This document shows positions 11,010-22,500 of a DNA stretch of 64,000 bases, piece by piece (position 1 is the stretch's first letter; each line of letters begins with the position of its first letter). Both the position numbers and the translations under genes were made by a program. The stretch lies in contig OW121848.1 of assembly GCA_933228895.1 (NCBI GenBank), positions 98,475,470-98,539,469 on the forward strand. The letters run 5' to 3'. The stretch is from Platycnemis pennipes (taxonomy: Eukaryota > Arthropoda > Insecta > Odonata > Platycnemididae). The notes beneath the pieces are model-generated. The model searched no databases. It had not been told where the DNA came from and saw nothing but the letters and a program-made list of their open reading frames with translations.

Positions 11010-14000
11010 AGGTGAATTTACGTCAATCATTCAGTACATAACATACTTAAAAAGGATTCAATTGAGACTGACCATAAAAGAGAGAGAAATATCTCTAAAA
11101 AATACACATTCCGAAAATTGAACCCCAAGGCAAAGCCCCTCCCATAAATTTAGCACGCCCCTCAGACCTCAGGGTTACATATGTTTGCTTTTTTTCCCTT
11201 CATCCTCTCCTCCACAAATCTCCACTCGCGTCGAATCCTTAAGAGCATTTAACAGAAAAAAATGAAAAGTTCTTGAGCAGTGCTCCTGAGGAAAACTGCT
11301 GGACCTTGACACATTTTCTTCGTGCATTTAAATGGTCCCCCACGCCACACACACACGCCCGAGAGGAGAGCAATGTTTTAGCATTCAAGAGCGCTATGCC
11401 TCGGTTGACGTCCAATTCCCTTGCTCACCCTCCCAACCCCATGCCATCATCCCCGGAGCACGCACACTCGCTCGCTCATTTGATGTTCTTCGGCCGCTCC
11501 GCGAGGCACGCTCGCGTTCCCTGCAAGGGCGCGCACGCATAACAATCCTCGCGATCCGGAACGAGAAGGCTAAGCGACGAGACAAGTGCCACATGCCGAG
11601 GGGACGCGGCCAGGTTTTTTTCCCCCCGCTTCGAGAGAGCGGCATTTTCAGAGCACTTCACCCACGCCACAATGCAAGCGGAAGTCGACAAACGCACAAT
11701 TGAATAAATTGATTGAATGCACGGAGGCATACAGCACGAAAGCACATTAAAGGGGACATTAAAATGGCTTCTCAGTCTTTTATATCAAAGACAAATTATT
11801 TCTTGTAAAATGTTAAAATATAGCCTTGTTAACCGTCAAGTTTATGGTAAAAGTGGGTTTAAAATGCGCCCAGGTTAAAAGCTGGATTGAATAATTATGC
11901 ACCGATTGGAGCACTACCGTGATAAATTCACATTTAATTTATTTCTAAAACTGTATATGTAAAGATCCACATTTTAAACTAATACGTATCAAGCATTCGT
12001 TCGAATGAAACACTGACGAACTGAGAAGGGGTTGGCAAAAAATAGCTTCACTGCAAGACGACTTCAATTCCCTCACTATACAATCATGGCCACGCACAAA
12101 CCTTAAAATTTTTCTCTGGGTTTCTAGCTATAAAAAGATTAATAAAGCATGTAATCACGTAGTAGCTTGTCCCATTATTTCTCTTAGTCTTTTAATGTAG
12201 GAATTTACCCGTGGATTTCCACGTAAGGAACGTAAAAAATCAAAGGTGATTCAGACTAGGTTAATGGAATTGGTGTAAGACCTAGACAGGGATTATATAT
12301 TCGTGCTCAAGAAGATGAAGAGAGAAATCTGACGCCAATAAGCGTAACCAAAGAGAAGGGATATCATGGAGTGAGATAAAGAAAACGCTGAAAGAAAAGA
12401 GATCAGGAAACAGTGTACGAATGGAGATTGTCCATCAGAATTACAGAATAATCAAGGAAAATGGGGATAGTTTTTAAAAGCAAGTTATAAGAATAAAGAA
12501 ATATTTTATAATATTATACGCACGATATATGGGGGAGAAATATGATCATAATATTAAGTAGAAATACTTATTTGAAATGACGTTGCGGAGAAGAATTGAA
12601 ATGAAATGCTGAGGAATACAAACGAAGAAGTGGAGCATATGGTAGTCAGATCATAGTATAGGAAATGGAGAAAATAATAAAAAATAATGGTTTTATGAAG
12701 GGCATAATGATGGGATGATGTTGGGTTAACAGGGCAATAGGAAGAAGCTTGGCTTCTTGAATGAGAAGGCGAAAGAAAGATCGTACGTATACCTAGAGAA
12801 AGTTATTGTGTAAAGATTTTAATAATTGCCTTAACGTATCAAAATCGGGGGATTACTTAGACAATGGCAAACGGTACAAACAAATCCGTCATCTGCAGTA
12901 ATCGATCTAACTGGATAAAGTTAATGTGTTCAATATGAGGTTAGCGTTGGGTCGGAGTCAATGTTACACAGGATTAAGTTAGCGGTGAAGGGGCCATCGG
13001 AAATCTAACGTTGTAATACTACCAATTTTTCCATCAAAAGAAAAGAATATTTGTTCATCAACTGCTAAAGAAGGCACTGATTGGAAGCGAACCAAGAAAG
13101 AAATAGCTCTCTGGTTTGGTATTTTAAGCATGCTGGAAATTGCAACATAATGTAGTTAATATCTTAGGATTGAAAAATAAATTACTGATCAAATGACTTT
13201 TGGATGGAGATCCAAAACGATTACATCGGCATATTTTTTGCAGTGAAAATGAGTTTACAAACGACTATGTTTTCAATAATGTTGTTCACCTTAATCATGA
13301 TACTGCTCAACGAGGAAAAAATGGAAGTGTAAGATTCAAATGTCTTTGTGAGATAAAACTTTTCATTCAATCTACATAATGAGGCGACCGAGAGTATTTT
13401 TTGTTTCAGTTAATATTCTGTCACTATATTCTATTCTGCGACGATTGATTGAGAGCCATATAATAACGGTCCTTTCACTTTTACACTACAACTGATGAAA
13501 AAAAACTGGTAACAGGATGAATCATTCCATGGGTGCTTTGTAAGTCCACCATTAGGATAAGGGTTTGTCAACTGTTAATATTCTGGAGCATAGGGAGTTT
13601 ACTGTGTCACTATAAACGACATCATCCTCGAGTGTGGTTCTCTCTGCCCCGTCGAGGCGTGAAAAGACAGCTCGTTCGGTCGTGATAAATTATTCGCTGC
13701 CTTCTCTCTGTAAATTCTTCCTTGGAGTGCGTTTGTATCGCATTGCACACTGTCCTAAGTGGGTTTTAGGTATGCTCTGCACTTTGCGTTACACACCTGA
13801 GACGAATACCTTTAAGGCGAATGGTGAGTGGCCTATGGTGTGAATCTCCCCTGCCAAGATGGAACCACAGTCGATGACTGTCAGCGCTCCATGACACTAA
13901 CTAAGTGACCTGACGATTCCCAAATATGGCCTTGTTCTCCCCTCGGACACCGGCTCTACCCTCCCCTACATCGCCCATACCCTTGCCCCACTCCTAACAT

Positions 14001-14915
14001 TGCAACATCGCAGCAGTTTTACAATGTCTCGCTCGGACTGCGTCTAGCCAGAATATCTCGCCTCGGCTGCCTCTGGCGTGAACCGGCAACCCACCCACCC
14101 TTTTCCTTTTCTGTGGGAACTGGGAAGCCGTCGCAAGCATTGGTCATTATTCTTTATTCATCGTTTTCTGCAATATATTTTTCACTATTTGTATCGGAAG
14201 AAGACTGCATGATGACTGGCGAAAAGATAGTCCTAAAAATAGAGCAATGCGGCGAAATCCTCGAATCCCAAGGATGTTCATCAGAAGCCACTGGGTAGCC
14301 TCGAAAACAATCCACATCGCTCTTACTAAATGAAAAATATTCTACAGCACCTGGTAAGGTAGGAAATAAGACGAGTTCAAGAGGTCGGCAGGAGAGAAAT
14401 TAGGAATTTTCTTTCCAGCAGCGCATCACACATCACCATTGCTATGATAACATTTATCATAGTTTTTTAACAGACTAAAGGTAGGATTTCACAAAGCATC
14501 TCCATTCACTGTCAACCCCCTCATCTCGGCGTATTTTTTTTGCATCCGCACCACTTTCCAACACCCCTCATCTGACATGCTTCACAACCCTCTTCTCCTT
14601 TTTCCAAGCATTCCACCCTCAAGAGCTATCTTCAACATCCTATCGCCACCTATTACCTACTCGCCCCAGTGACATGCTTTGTCTTATCCTGATGTCCAAA
14701 TATCTTCCCTCCCCCAACATGTCCACTGAATCCGCTTTAATTTTCTTTTCGCTCCGTCCTACGAAGATGACGGCACGAAAGATGTCTGAATCACTTTTCA
14801 GGTGGCGAGCCTGAATGGTATGTTATAACATACTAATGTGTGCTAAATACTTGCTTCTATCTTCTATACTGAAGTGTCATATGTTAAGTTACTTCAGGAC
14901 GGATTTCAAAAAGGA
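11010..14915. other. Intergenic, with a GC-rich patch at 11.33-11.65 kb
   Basis: The GC-rich patch has overlapping frames on both strands that look compositional. From 12.2 to 12.8 kb the sequence is purine-biased on the plus strand and might be a very old element, but I could not recover a motif. The 13.6-14.1 kb stretch is C-rich with no supported gene. Confidence 0.35.
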
Positions 14916-14919
14916 GTCC

Positions 14920-15680
14920 GTGTTCTGTTCCCTCTGTAAAAGAGCGCAGCTTATTCTAGGCAAAATTGGAATAAAATACTAATCAACAGAGTAAAAAAGG
15001 CTTCAGGTGGGCATTCCTTGATATCAAATCGGCTGTAACAGAACTCGAGTGACATGCAGAATAGTAAAACGGGTAGTAGAGAGTAGAGTGATAGGAGCGA
15101 AGTTCTCACGCGGATCATATTCCGGCCAGAATAATTGGACCCGATGGAATATTACGCCCTGAATTCGATACTTGCAGAAACCCCTTGACCTGCTCAGAAG
15201 GGGCTGCGGGGCATATGTTCTACTCGTAGCAAAATTCAATAAAAAACTTTCACAACTAATTACTGTCAGGAGTAAAACCTGGATGTTTTCACATAAAAGC
15301 TTGGCCAGTAACAGCAGCAGAATAGAGAACATTGGAAGCGATGGAAATGAGTGGTGTTGTAGAAGATTAATGAAGATCAAACGTACAGACTGAAATACGA
15401 ATAAAGAAGTTGTACGAAGAGTTGGGGAAAGACGTTTTCTGTAGATGATTTGCATTAGGAGATAATCTCATCGGACATACTATGAGGCATAACAGCCTCC
15501 TGATGACAATCATTGAAGGAATAGTAGACGGATAGAATTACCACGGAAGGCCAAGGATAGATCATCGTGAGCAAATAAATGGATACGCTAAGGTAAGAAA
15601 TATGAGGGAGTAAAGAGGTTCGTTGAGAAGAGTGCAGATTGTAGAGCTACAGCATAGGTACCAATTTTCAGATTGATGGC
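14920..15680 (+). pseudogene. Decayed RTE-type LINE reverse transcriptase, C-terminal part
   Basis: Pieced together across several frames, the plus strand gives the tail typical of RTE-clade endonuclease/reverse transcriptases. There is an EMWCCRRLMKIKRTD-like segment near 15345-15393, RRVGERRF near 15415, LIGHTMRHNSLLMTIIEG at about 15467-15520, then a GRPRIDH motif near 15548 and AKVRNMRE near 15590. Upstream, around 14915, KGVRVL...PL resembles a damaged (R)GVRQGCVLSPL block. Several stops and frameshifts interrupt it, so it makes no protein. The minus-strand frame at 15024-15455 is the antisense shadow of this. It lies tail to tail with the Mutator-like remnant at 15.84 kb. Confidence 0.75.
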
Positions 15681-15834
15681 TGCTAATGACTTAGGAGTAA
15701 TTCGGTGCATTAACATGAATTTCCTATTCTTGAGCCAACATTGCCGGTTGTATCATGTAATTGAAAGTTTAAACATTTTATAGATGGCAATAATAAATGT
15801 ACTTTAACACTATTCAAACTTTTATTTCCGGTTC

Positions 15835-17375
15835 TCTTATTTCCATAGATCGGAAAAGTCGGGGGTCAATTATTTCGGGAAGCAAAGCTTTATTATACAA
15901 TTAAAGAAATTTGTTCTCCATGCGATTCTTCCAGAATTCACCATTCCGGAAGATTATTTGGATTTTGCAGTCCATAGGAGTCCACACCATAAAATTACAA
16001 AAGGAATATCGGGAAACATGTAATTGTCCCTGAATTTCGTAGTAATAATTATGGTTTAAAACCATTGGTTTTCTTGAGTTTAAGATCCTCATCCAAGCAA
16101 AAACACTTTATTTCCTCAGCTGCCTGTTTTAATGTCATATGTTCCGATGATATTGGACATTTTACTTCAATGATGCTGCATCATTTGTTTTTCCATCAGG
16201 CGAGGCTGCTAGGAAACAGTGTCCGGGATCAACAAAAAGGCCACATGGAAACTCTGCTACCCGTTAACTCCTCATATTTCTTAATCGCATAAATTCATTT
16301 AGGCTACCGTATCTCATTGTATCATTTTCAGATGACTGGGCATAAAACTTTTCTTTTCTTTGTCTTTTCACAAGTGATTTTCCCTTCTCCTACAAATAAC
16401 ACCAAAATTTGATTACGTCAATCTATTCTGTCTTTCATCAAACCATTGCTCACATTCGGTTTGGACCCGCGTCTCTCTCTCTCTAGAGCTTCTATTGACC
16501 CCTCAACCGTCAATTTCTTTATCAGCTCTTCGATTTCTACATCCATTTCCTATTGGTCCATGTCCAATTTCTGACAGAACTCTCCATAATCCTTAGTTTC
16601 TTTTGCCTCATAAATTTCCCTAACTTTCCTCTTAGGCTTTTTTGCAAGACACCTCCTAGTTGACTGTTAGCGTTTAGGCCTTCGCTCGCCAAGTCTGTGT
16701 ATACTTTTGAAAGGGCTTCTTCCACATATCATTTTCTACGCAGAATAATTCCACCCTGGTCCCAGCTGAAAATCAAGCCCCTGCACCCTGCACACGATGA
16801 GCATACAAACTACTTTTTCCGCGGTTCACTTGCTTGCCTCCCATAAACTTAGCCACTAACGACAAAATTCTCCGCCAGATTACTAGTGTCAATCATGGCT
16901 AGCATAATTGATTTCCATACCTAGGGTTTTAATAATTCGTTGACTCTTTCCAGGGCACCCATCTCCTTGTCGTTGAAAATGTTTTCCCTCCCCTCCTGAT
17001 CATTGCAGTTATATACTTTGCAATTCGAGTGCTATTGAATACGCGAAGCGGCCCGTTTTTTAGATCCTCAACTAGTGAGTTGCAGCCATATTTTTCTTTT
17101 ACTTTCTTTTGTTAGAAATAGTTTCAATTCAGGGTGTTCATCCAGAATTTTGAAGATGGATTTTGTATAACATGTAACCTCGTGACTAGAACAATCACTT
17201 TTCTTAACCAGTTTCCCACATGGAACGGATTCACGCACCTTTTCAAAAGCACTCGAATCACCACTGCCTACGAGGAAATGGTATTGAAAGAAAAGTAATT
17301 GCATCTCCTCGCTCTATCGAAATGCCTGAACAGACATGTCAGCTTCCATGCCACGTGATGATCCACTTATGGTGA
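15835..17375 (-). pseudogene. Decayed Mutator-like transposase with YqaJ nuclease domain
   Basis: Read on the minus strand from 17375, fragments in order are: GMEADMSVQAF; the catalytic block VGSGDSSAFEKVRESVP, then CGKLVKKSDCSSHEVTCYTK (17.30-17.15 kb); LAENFVVSG and MGGKQVNRGKKSS-like residues near 16.88-16.80 kb; then VEEALSKVYTDLASEGLNAN (16.7 kb). These match the insect Mutator-like transposase domain (GDGDSS, then IECANH-CYT in intact relatives). Further on comes a YqaJ exonuclease domain: EQWFDERQNRLTSSNFG-like at 16.45 kb, PCGLFVDPGHCFLAASPDG near 16.23 kb, NHNYYYEIQGQLHVSRY and VWTPMDC at 16.05-15.97 kb, and LPEIIDPRLFRSM at the end. Stops and frameshifts break every part, so the copy is dead. 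The transposase-plus-YqaJ layout is, to my knowledge, seen in insect elements. Terminal repeats were not found. Confidence 0.8.
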
Positions 17376-18885
17376 CCAACAACTATATTTGAAGAAAATA
17401 AGGGAGATTTCCATATTCTTGACCAAAAATAAGGGAGATTTAGAACACGGCAAAATTTCATAACAAAAAAGAAAAAAGCTATGCAGTTCTTGTAAACAAA
17501 ATTAAAAAGAACTTTATTTTATACTTTGAGAAGGCCTAAATATATTTTGCCGCAGATTTTGCTTCATAAAATAGTTTGCCATCACTTTTTTTTATTGTTA
17601 TTAGATTTAAAATTCAATTTACATTTCGTCATGATTACCGGGGGTTTTACTAATTATATAATTAGTAATTACAAAAAAAAACAAAAATAATGCAGGAATA
17701 TAGGACGTGGCGATTCCAGGCTGAAGATAACTCTCTCAGAAAGTACCACGGTTTACTCATCGGATTTAATAGGAACAAACATTGCGTCTCTTGCAATGTA
17801 AAATAATATCGCTAACAATTAAATGACTTTTAGAAAAGTGACGGATACATTTTCGCATTCCTCATGTATATTAAGATGAAACTGATGAAACCACTGTCTA
17901 AACATACTCTGGTGAAACAGTCAAATCAGCCATGGACAACAATTATACTTAAATCTTAAATGTTTAATCTGTTCCGGTGAGGCTAGGTCATTAGCAGAAA
18001 CACGTATTTTTCTGAGAATCGGTTTGATGAAAACAAAAAAACGTACAAAATCTGAAGAATTGGTTCATTGTAGTCGTCCTCAACCAAATAATTACTTCGC
18101 TTGCCATTTCCTGAGACTCCCGGCAGACCTTTTCTTTCGTTTTGCAGATGAGAATAGACCACGTCTTTCTTACTTCGAGGATGGCCTTTTCTGGCAGTTT
18201 CCATGATAGTCTTTTTTTCAGAGATAATTTAAATCGAAGAAATTAATTGTAAATTATTTCTTGACTCACTGAATGTAGAAAAATTTCTTGAAAGATTTAC
18301 GCAAATATTAGGCAATTGGAAATAGCTCTCGATACGAAAAGTCGAGACGGACTGAGAGCAACGAAGAGGGACGCATAAACTTGCGACATCCTGCGCGCTG
18401 TCCTCTTCTCAGCAAAAACACAAGGTTGCAAGATTTGTCTTTCGTTCGTCCCTCCCCTTAAACGCCTCCAGCAGCATGGCCCTCATCCCTCCAGCGGCAT
18501 CTCTCCCTCCCCTCCCTCATCGCTCCTCGGGTGCTTCGTAATGGTTCCATGATTTCGCCGCAAGTGACGCTCCTAGCAGCGCGTTTTTAGCGACTTCTAA
18601 TTATTCTAATTACTAGTTATTACCTTCTCGTAATATTATTTAGAAAATTGGAATTGATTAGTGAAGAAACTCGAAAACTTCGTAGTTTTTCGATTTTTAT
18701 AAATAACAACGCATTCTGCCATTTTGGTAATTTTTTATCATGTTTTTTAATTTTTTGAAAAATGTAAAAAGCAAAAAAGAATTTCATTGGCCAAAAAAAG
18801 TTGATGGTGAAAGATTCATGTCGATAACTTTATTTGCCTAGCTGCGAGAAGAAAAACCGTTTCAGGGGCAGTCACCATTGGCCTT
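17376..18885. other. Unassigned sequence upstream of the Mutator-like remnant
   Basis: AT-rich to 18.3 kb, then a C/T-rich patch at 18.4-18.55 kb. Overlapping frames of about 60-73 codons on both strands at 17.98-18.2 kb have no recognised domain. They could be the lost N-terminal end of the transposon, but I cannot show it. Confidence 0.3.
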
Positions 18886-18889
18886 AAGC

Positions 18890-18985
18890 AGCAGTGATAT
18901 ACTGTGCGAATACCTGCCGGCCTGCAACCAAAGGGAGGCGAGTTCGAATCGCGATCTGGGTATAAATGCCTCATCACACATTTTA
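18890..18985 (+). repeat. tRNA-like SINE head fragment
   Basis: Contains GGCGAGTTCGAATCGCGAT, a good polymerase III box B, preceded by CCGGCCTGCAACC in the anticodon-arm position. The region before it does not fold into a proper tRNA, so this is a tRNA-derived SINE head rather than a working tRNA gene. Confidence 0.45.
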
Positions 18986-19442
18986 AGTTTATGTTAAATG
19001 ATGCGATAAAACCTCAACCGTTAGATTATTTCAAATGCATTTGTACTACTGCTACAAATGACGAGCAGTGGATTATGGGGTGAACGGAACAATTTGACCG
19101 AGACGCCACCTTTAGGTTGCGGAGAATATCTTCTACTTCCCCGGGAGAAAAGAGAAAATTCTACTTCTCCGGATGAACTTGGAGCATGTAAACCGCGGCA
19201 GGCTGTTCATTCCGAATTCCAGAACCACCGCCGTTAACAGACATATTTGTGTGTACGCTCCATACTTAGGAGAGTCTGCTGAGCGTAACCTTTGGCGTAA
19301 ACAGACGTGGCAGGAACCAAACGCGACTTCTTGGTACCTGAAAGCATCCACTTCACTCATCGCTTCTCTCACGCTCATAATTCGCATGCCTCGCACGAAA
19401 TTCACAGACGAATGCCGAGGGGGAGAAGTGGCCGCAGACGAC

Positions 19443-19570
19443 CCGGATGGCTGCGTGGATACGTGCTCGCTGTCCGCCTGAAGGTCGCGGGTTCGCATCC
19501 TGTTTCGTGCGCGGATGTCTCGTTGTGAAATGGGCCTGTCCCTATCTTACGTCATACAAAGAGGGAAGAT
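19443..19570 (+). repeat. tRNA-derived SINE, 5' part
   Basis: A tRNA-like head has GGCTGCGTGGATACGTGC at the box A position and GGTCGCGGGTTCGCATCC as box B. It is followed by GGGCCTGTCCCTATCTTACG, which matches CCTGTCCCTACTT in the SINE at 41.1 kb. The 3' half is missing. The open frames across it are not coding. Confidence 0.6.
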
Positions 19571-19904
19571 CATCGACTAAAATGAGGAAATGTTTGAGTC
19601 ACTTAAAGAAAATGTTAGATCACGAGGAAAATCGATATAAAATCTGGCGGAGATGGAGATGAACACCAAGTGAATAAATTGCGGGATTTCATGGTTTAAG
19701 ATGTAGGCTACTTTTCTTACTGGCACTGTTATTTATACATGATTAACATGAACCGTTGATTTCTGCGGGAGTTGAGTTTAAGGGGTGGTAACCGAGAGTT
19801 CGGGAGTCATAAAACGCATTTCTTTAACAACATGAGTGGAAATGATGGATGTAGCAATGATTACTTCCGTACAATCACTCATATTTGCCTCCAAATCTGT
19901 ACCC
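19571..19904. other. Spacer between two SINE copies, nothing recognised
   Basis: Slightly AT-rich, with no gene or named repeat. Confidence 0.35.
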
Positions 19905-20150
19905 ACCCTTATAGACTCTTCAGATCGGAAGGAAAGGTATAAGGATGGGAGTGGAACGGTTAGGAAGGAGGCAGGTGGAGAGATACCAGGCGTCGGTATT
20001 GCACTGCTCTTAAAGAAAGGCGCCAAGATCACGTCCCATCCAAAGGACGGGGTGCCGTACGAATACTCTCTACAAACACTCAAGTAGGTTTACCGAAGAA
20101 AAGTAACTTCAGGTTTCAAACCCGGGCTCTCTACGAATTGGTAATGACCG
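19905..20150 (-). repeat. tRNA-derived SINE, nearly full length
   Basis: On the minus strand it runs from a degraded box B (CCCGGGTTTGAAACCTG) through TTTGGATGGGACGTGATC and AAGAGCAGTGCAATACC to CCCATCCTTATACCTTTCC and CGATCTGAAGAG. The order and wording match the copy at 59.35-59.65 kb. Base changes are scattered, so it is an old insertion. Confidence 0.7.
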
Positions 20151-20165
20151 ACAAGACATCACAAA

Positions 20166-21540
20166 ACATGGGTTACGAAACTTAGGGGAAAAATGTGGTA
20201 CTAAATCCGAGAGGGTCGGTATTCGTCGCCAGATGGTATTGGGGTAGATACATCAGAAATTACTGAAACATAATTCGAGTAAAATGTGTTTGGCAATACT
20301 GGATATGGTATTGTAACCACTGACGCCGTAAGTCTCACGCCTAAATCTCACCATTGGGCCCATCCTTACCGCCATCTCGCCTCGTCTTCGAAAAATTGAC
20401 CGGTTTTCACGAACATCTTTTGGTAAAATTTTGAAGACAAGAGTTTAAAATTCCAGTCAAGTTCCTCATTACTTTGTCATCGCCATCTTCTTGAAGTGAG
20501 TAGTAATTTAAAACTGAGCCATCATTTAGTTTCATTTTTCTGTGCACCTCAGAGAAAACAAATGTTCTTACATATTTTTTATTTTCATGTATAATTAATT
20601 GCGACAAAGTATATAGGAGTAGGAACCAAGGTAATAAATAAAACGATGGCTTTCCAAATGGAGGGAAGAAAGAGCAAAAATAAGTGGAAGACCGAAAGTT
20701 ATTCAGTAGAAAGGAAAAAGGATAGAAGGGTAGAAATGTCAGTGTACATAAAATTACGATAAACCCGGAGAAAGAAATGATTCTAATGACTGCTGGAGAT
20801 ATGGAGATAAAAGAGATGATTTGCACGGCAAGGGTATGAGATGCATGGGGATATGACGCAGGAGGCGGCGGTTACTCTCATCTGCCAGTTCGTGTCTCCC
20901 ATGACCCACGTTGGTCGACGCTAGAGGCGTTGGTGCGGAAGAAATGATCGCAGGGATCAGTTACCTTCTTGTCCTGACCTTGATTTTGACCTAGGGAAAG
21001 CGTTGAAGTGTTCGCTGAAATTTTGAAGGACTGAATGGGATCGTTTACTATATAATTTAAATTCCGATTCTGATAAGAGTTTGTAAAATAAAAAGACCCG
21101 TATTTTTCCGTTTTTTGATCCGTCAAATATTTCCCGAGATATAAGAGGCGAAAAATTGATGTTTTTAACACATTTGGAAAAGTGGGCGTGGTGCAACCCC
21201 TGACGTCATCCACGTCGTTCAATCACAACTGAGCCCGCGAAGCTACTTCGCCTTATCTCAATGGGTGGGGACTCAGCTGACTCTGCCAATAGGAGCAGTT
21301 GCGACAGGATCTGTACGAGCAGACCTTCCGATAACCCCCCTCCTCTCCCTTCCCTTCCCCAAAAAGCAGCCTAGGACGGGAGGAAAATGACGTACATGAT
21401 ATCAAAGCAGCTTTTTGCTTATTTTAATTTTTTTTTGATTTATGAGCGAATGGTTGTGGTTATAAGATTAATTTTTTCACTAAAACTCTTTTTTCTTTTC
21501 CATTAAACGATGTCGTGCACAAAATTACGATTGGGGATGG
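20166..21540. other. Intergenic, nothing recognised
   Basis: Frames of 139 codons (20407-20826, minus) and 114 codons (20878-21222, minus) are F-, S- and N-rich translations of AT-rich DNA and show no domain. No splice pairs support them. Confidence 0.4.
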
Positions 21541-21544
21541 AAGG

Positions 21545-21600
21545 GACCAGGGGATGGAAGGAATGGCTCCTCAACGAGCCATTCCTTCCATCCCCTGGTC
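21545..21600. repeat. Perfect 25 bp inverted repeat with 6-base loop
   Basis: Bases 21545-21569 and 21576-21600 are exact reverse complements (arms start GACCAGGGGATGGAAGGAAT), separated by CTCAAC. The unit GGGGATGGAAGG also occurs just before the left arm. It would form a very stable hairpin in RNA or single-stranded DNA. Confidence 0.9.
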
Positions 21601-21979
21601 ATTCACTTTGAGGAAAATCCGTAATAACTGACGGTACACCAGGTCCACCCTACTTTTCCTTCGCATGAGGAGCTTGCATGGACCTCCTACACTTCTCTAC
21701 AGTTTAAGCACAATTTTATTGCAGTACAGCCAACAAGTGGATCGTTATGATTAACTTTAGAAGTCGCTAAGGGTCCAAGAGATACCCACATTCCAGTGAG
21801 CAAAATTTACCTGCTCACGGGAAAAAGAGCAAGTTTAGACTAATAAGACTTGGAACTGTTTCTGAACGGCTACCCAGTCTGTGAAAATGTTCAACTCCAT
21901 TCAGGCGCATCCACATTGGCTTATCTATCAAATAGTGGACTCTAACCGCTTGGTGAATAAAACACGAGGAAATAAAACT

Positions 21980-22500
21980 CTTGACGACAACACTTCGAGG
22001 GAGACTCTCTCGTTTACTCTCCAGAACGGGAAAAATCGAAGAGTGGACACCGTTCTCACCCCAGCGAGGAAAAACCGCATTGCACTGACCGCGTATATCT
22101 CACTCTCCCTCCCCTCTCGCCCCAATGGGAAGAGATTATTCGGCGGCGAACCGACCTCGTTTCCCTCGACGGTGGCTCTCGAGTCAGGGGAAACCACACC
22201 CCCGGCGTGGCGCGGGGGGCGGGGCGGAGAGACGCGGGCACGAAAAACGAAAGCGAAGGAGGCTCCTGGGGAAGAAGAGCTTCTCGAGTTTCACGGGTCA
22301 GCGCGAGGGAGGGAGCAAATTGCAAATTAAAGAGGAGCGCGCTCGAGACGGAGTGGATTCGGCCTCAAGAGTGGTGATGAGCAGTAATTCCCCGTGCGGT
22401 GGCGCGTCGATTACATTCCCGTGTCGCGCTCCTGCAAGGAGAGATGACCCACATAGAGTGCGAAGTTTACCACACTCGTCAGCACCGAGCACTTGAACAA
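21980..22500. other. CpG-rich island
   Basis: GC- and CpG-rich stretch in AT-rich surroundings, densest at 22130-22300. Frames of 76-149 codons cross it in several phases on both strands, which signals composition rather than coding. It may be a promoter or first exon of an unseen gene. No donor site could be fixed. Confidence 0.4.

Noticed and set aside
15024..15455. 143-codon minus-strand frame
   Set aside because: It is antisense to the decayed RTE-type reverse transcriptase, whose motifs are on the plus strand.
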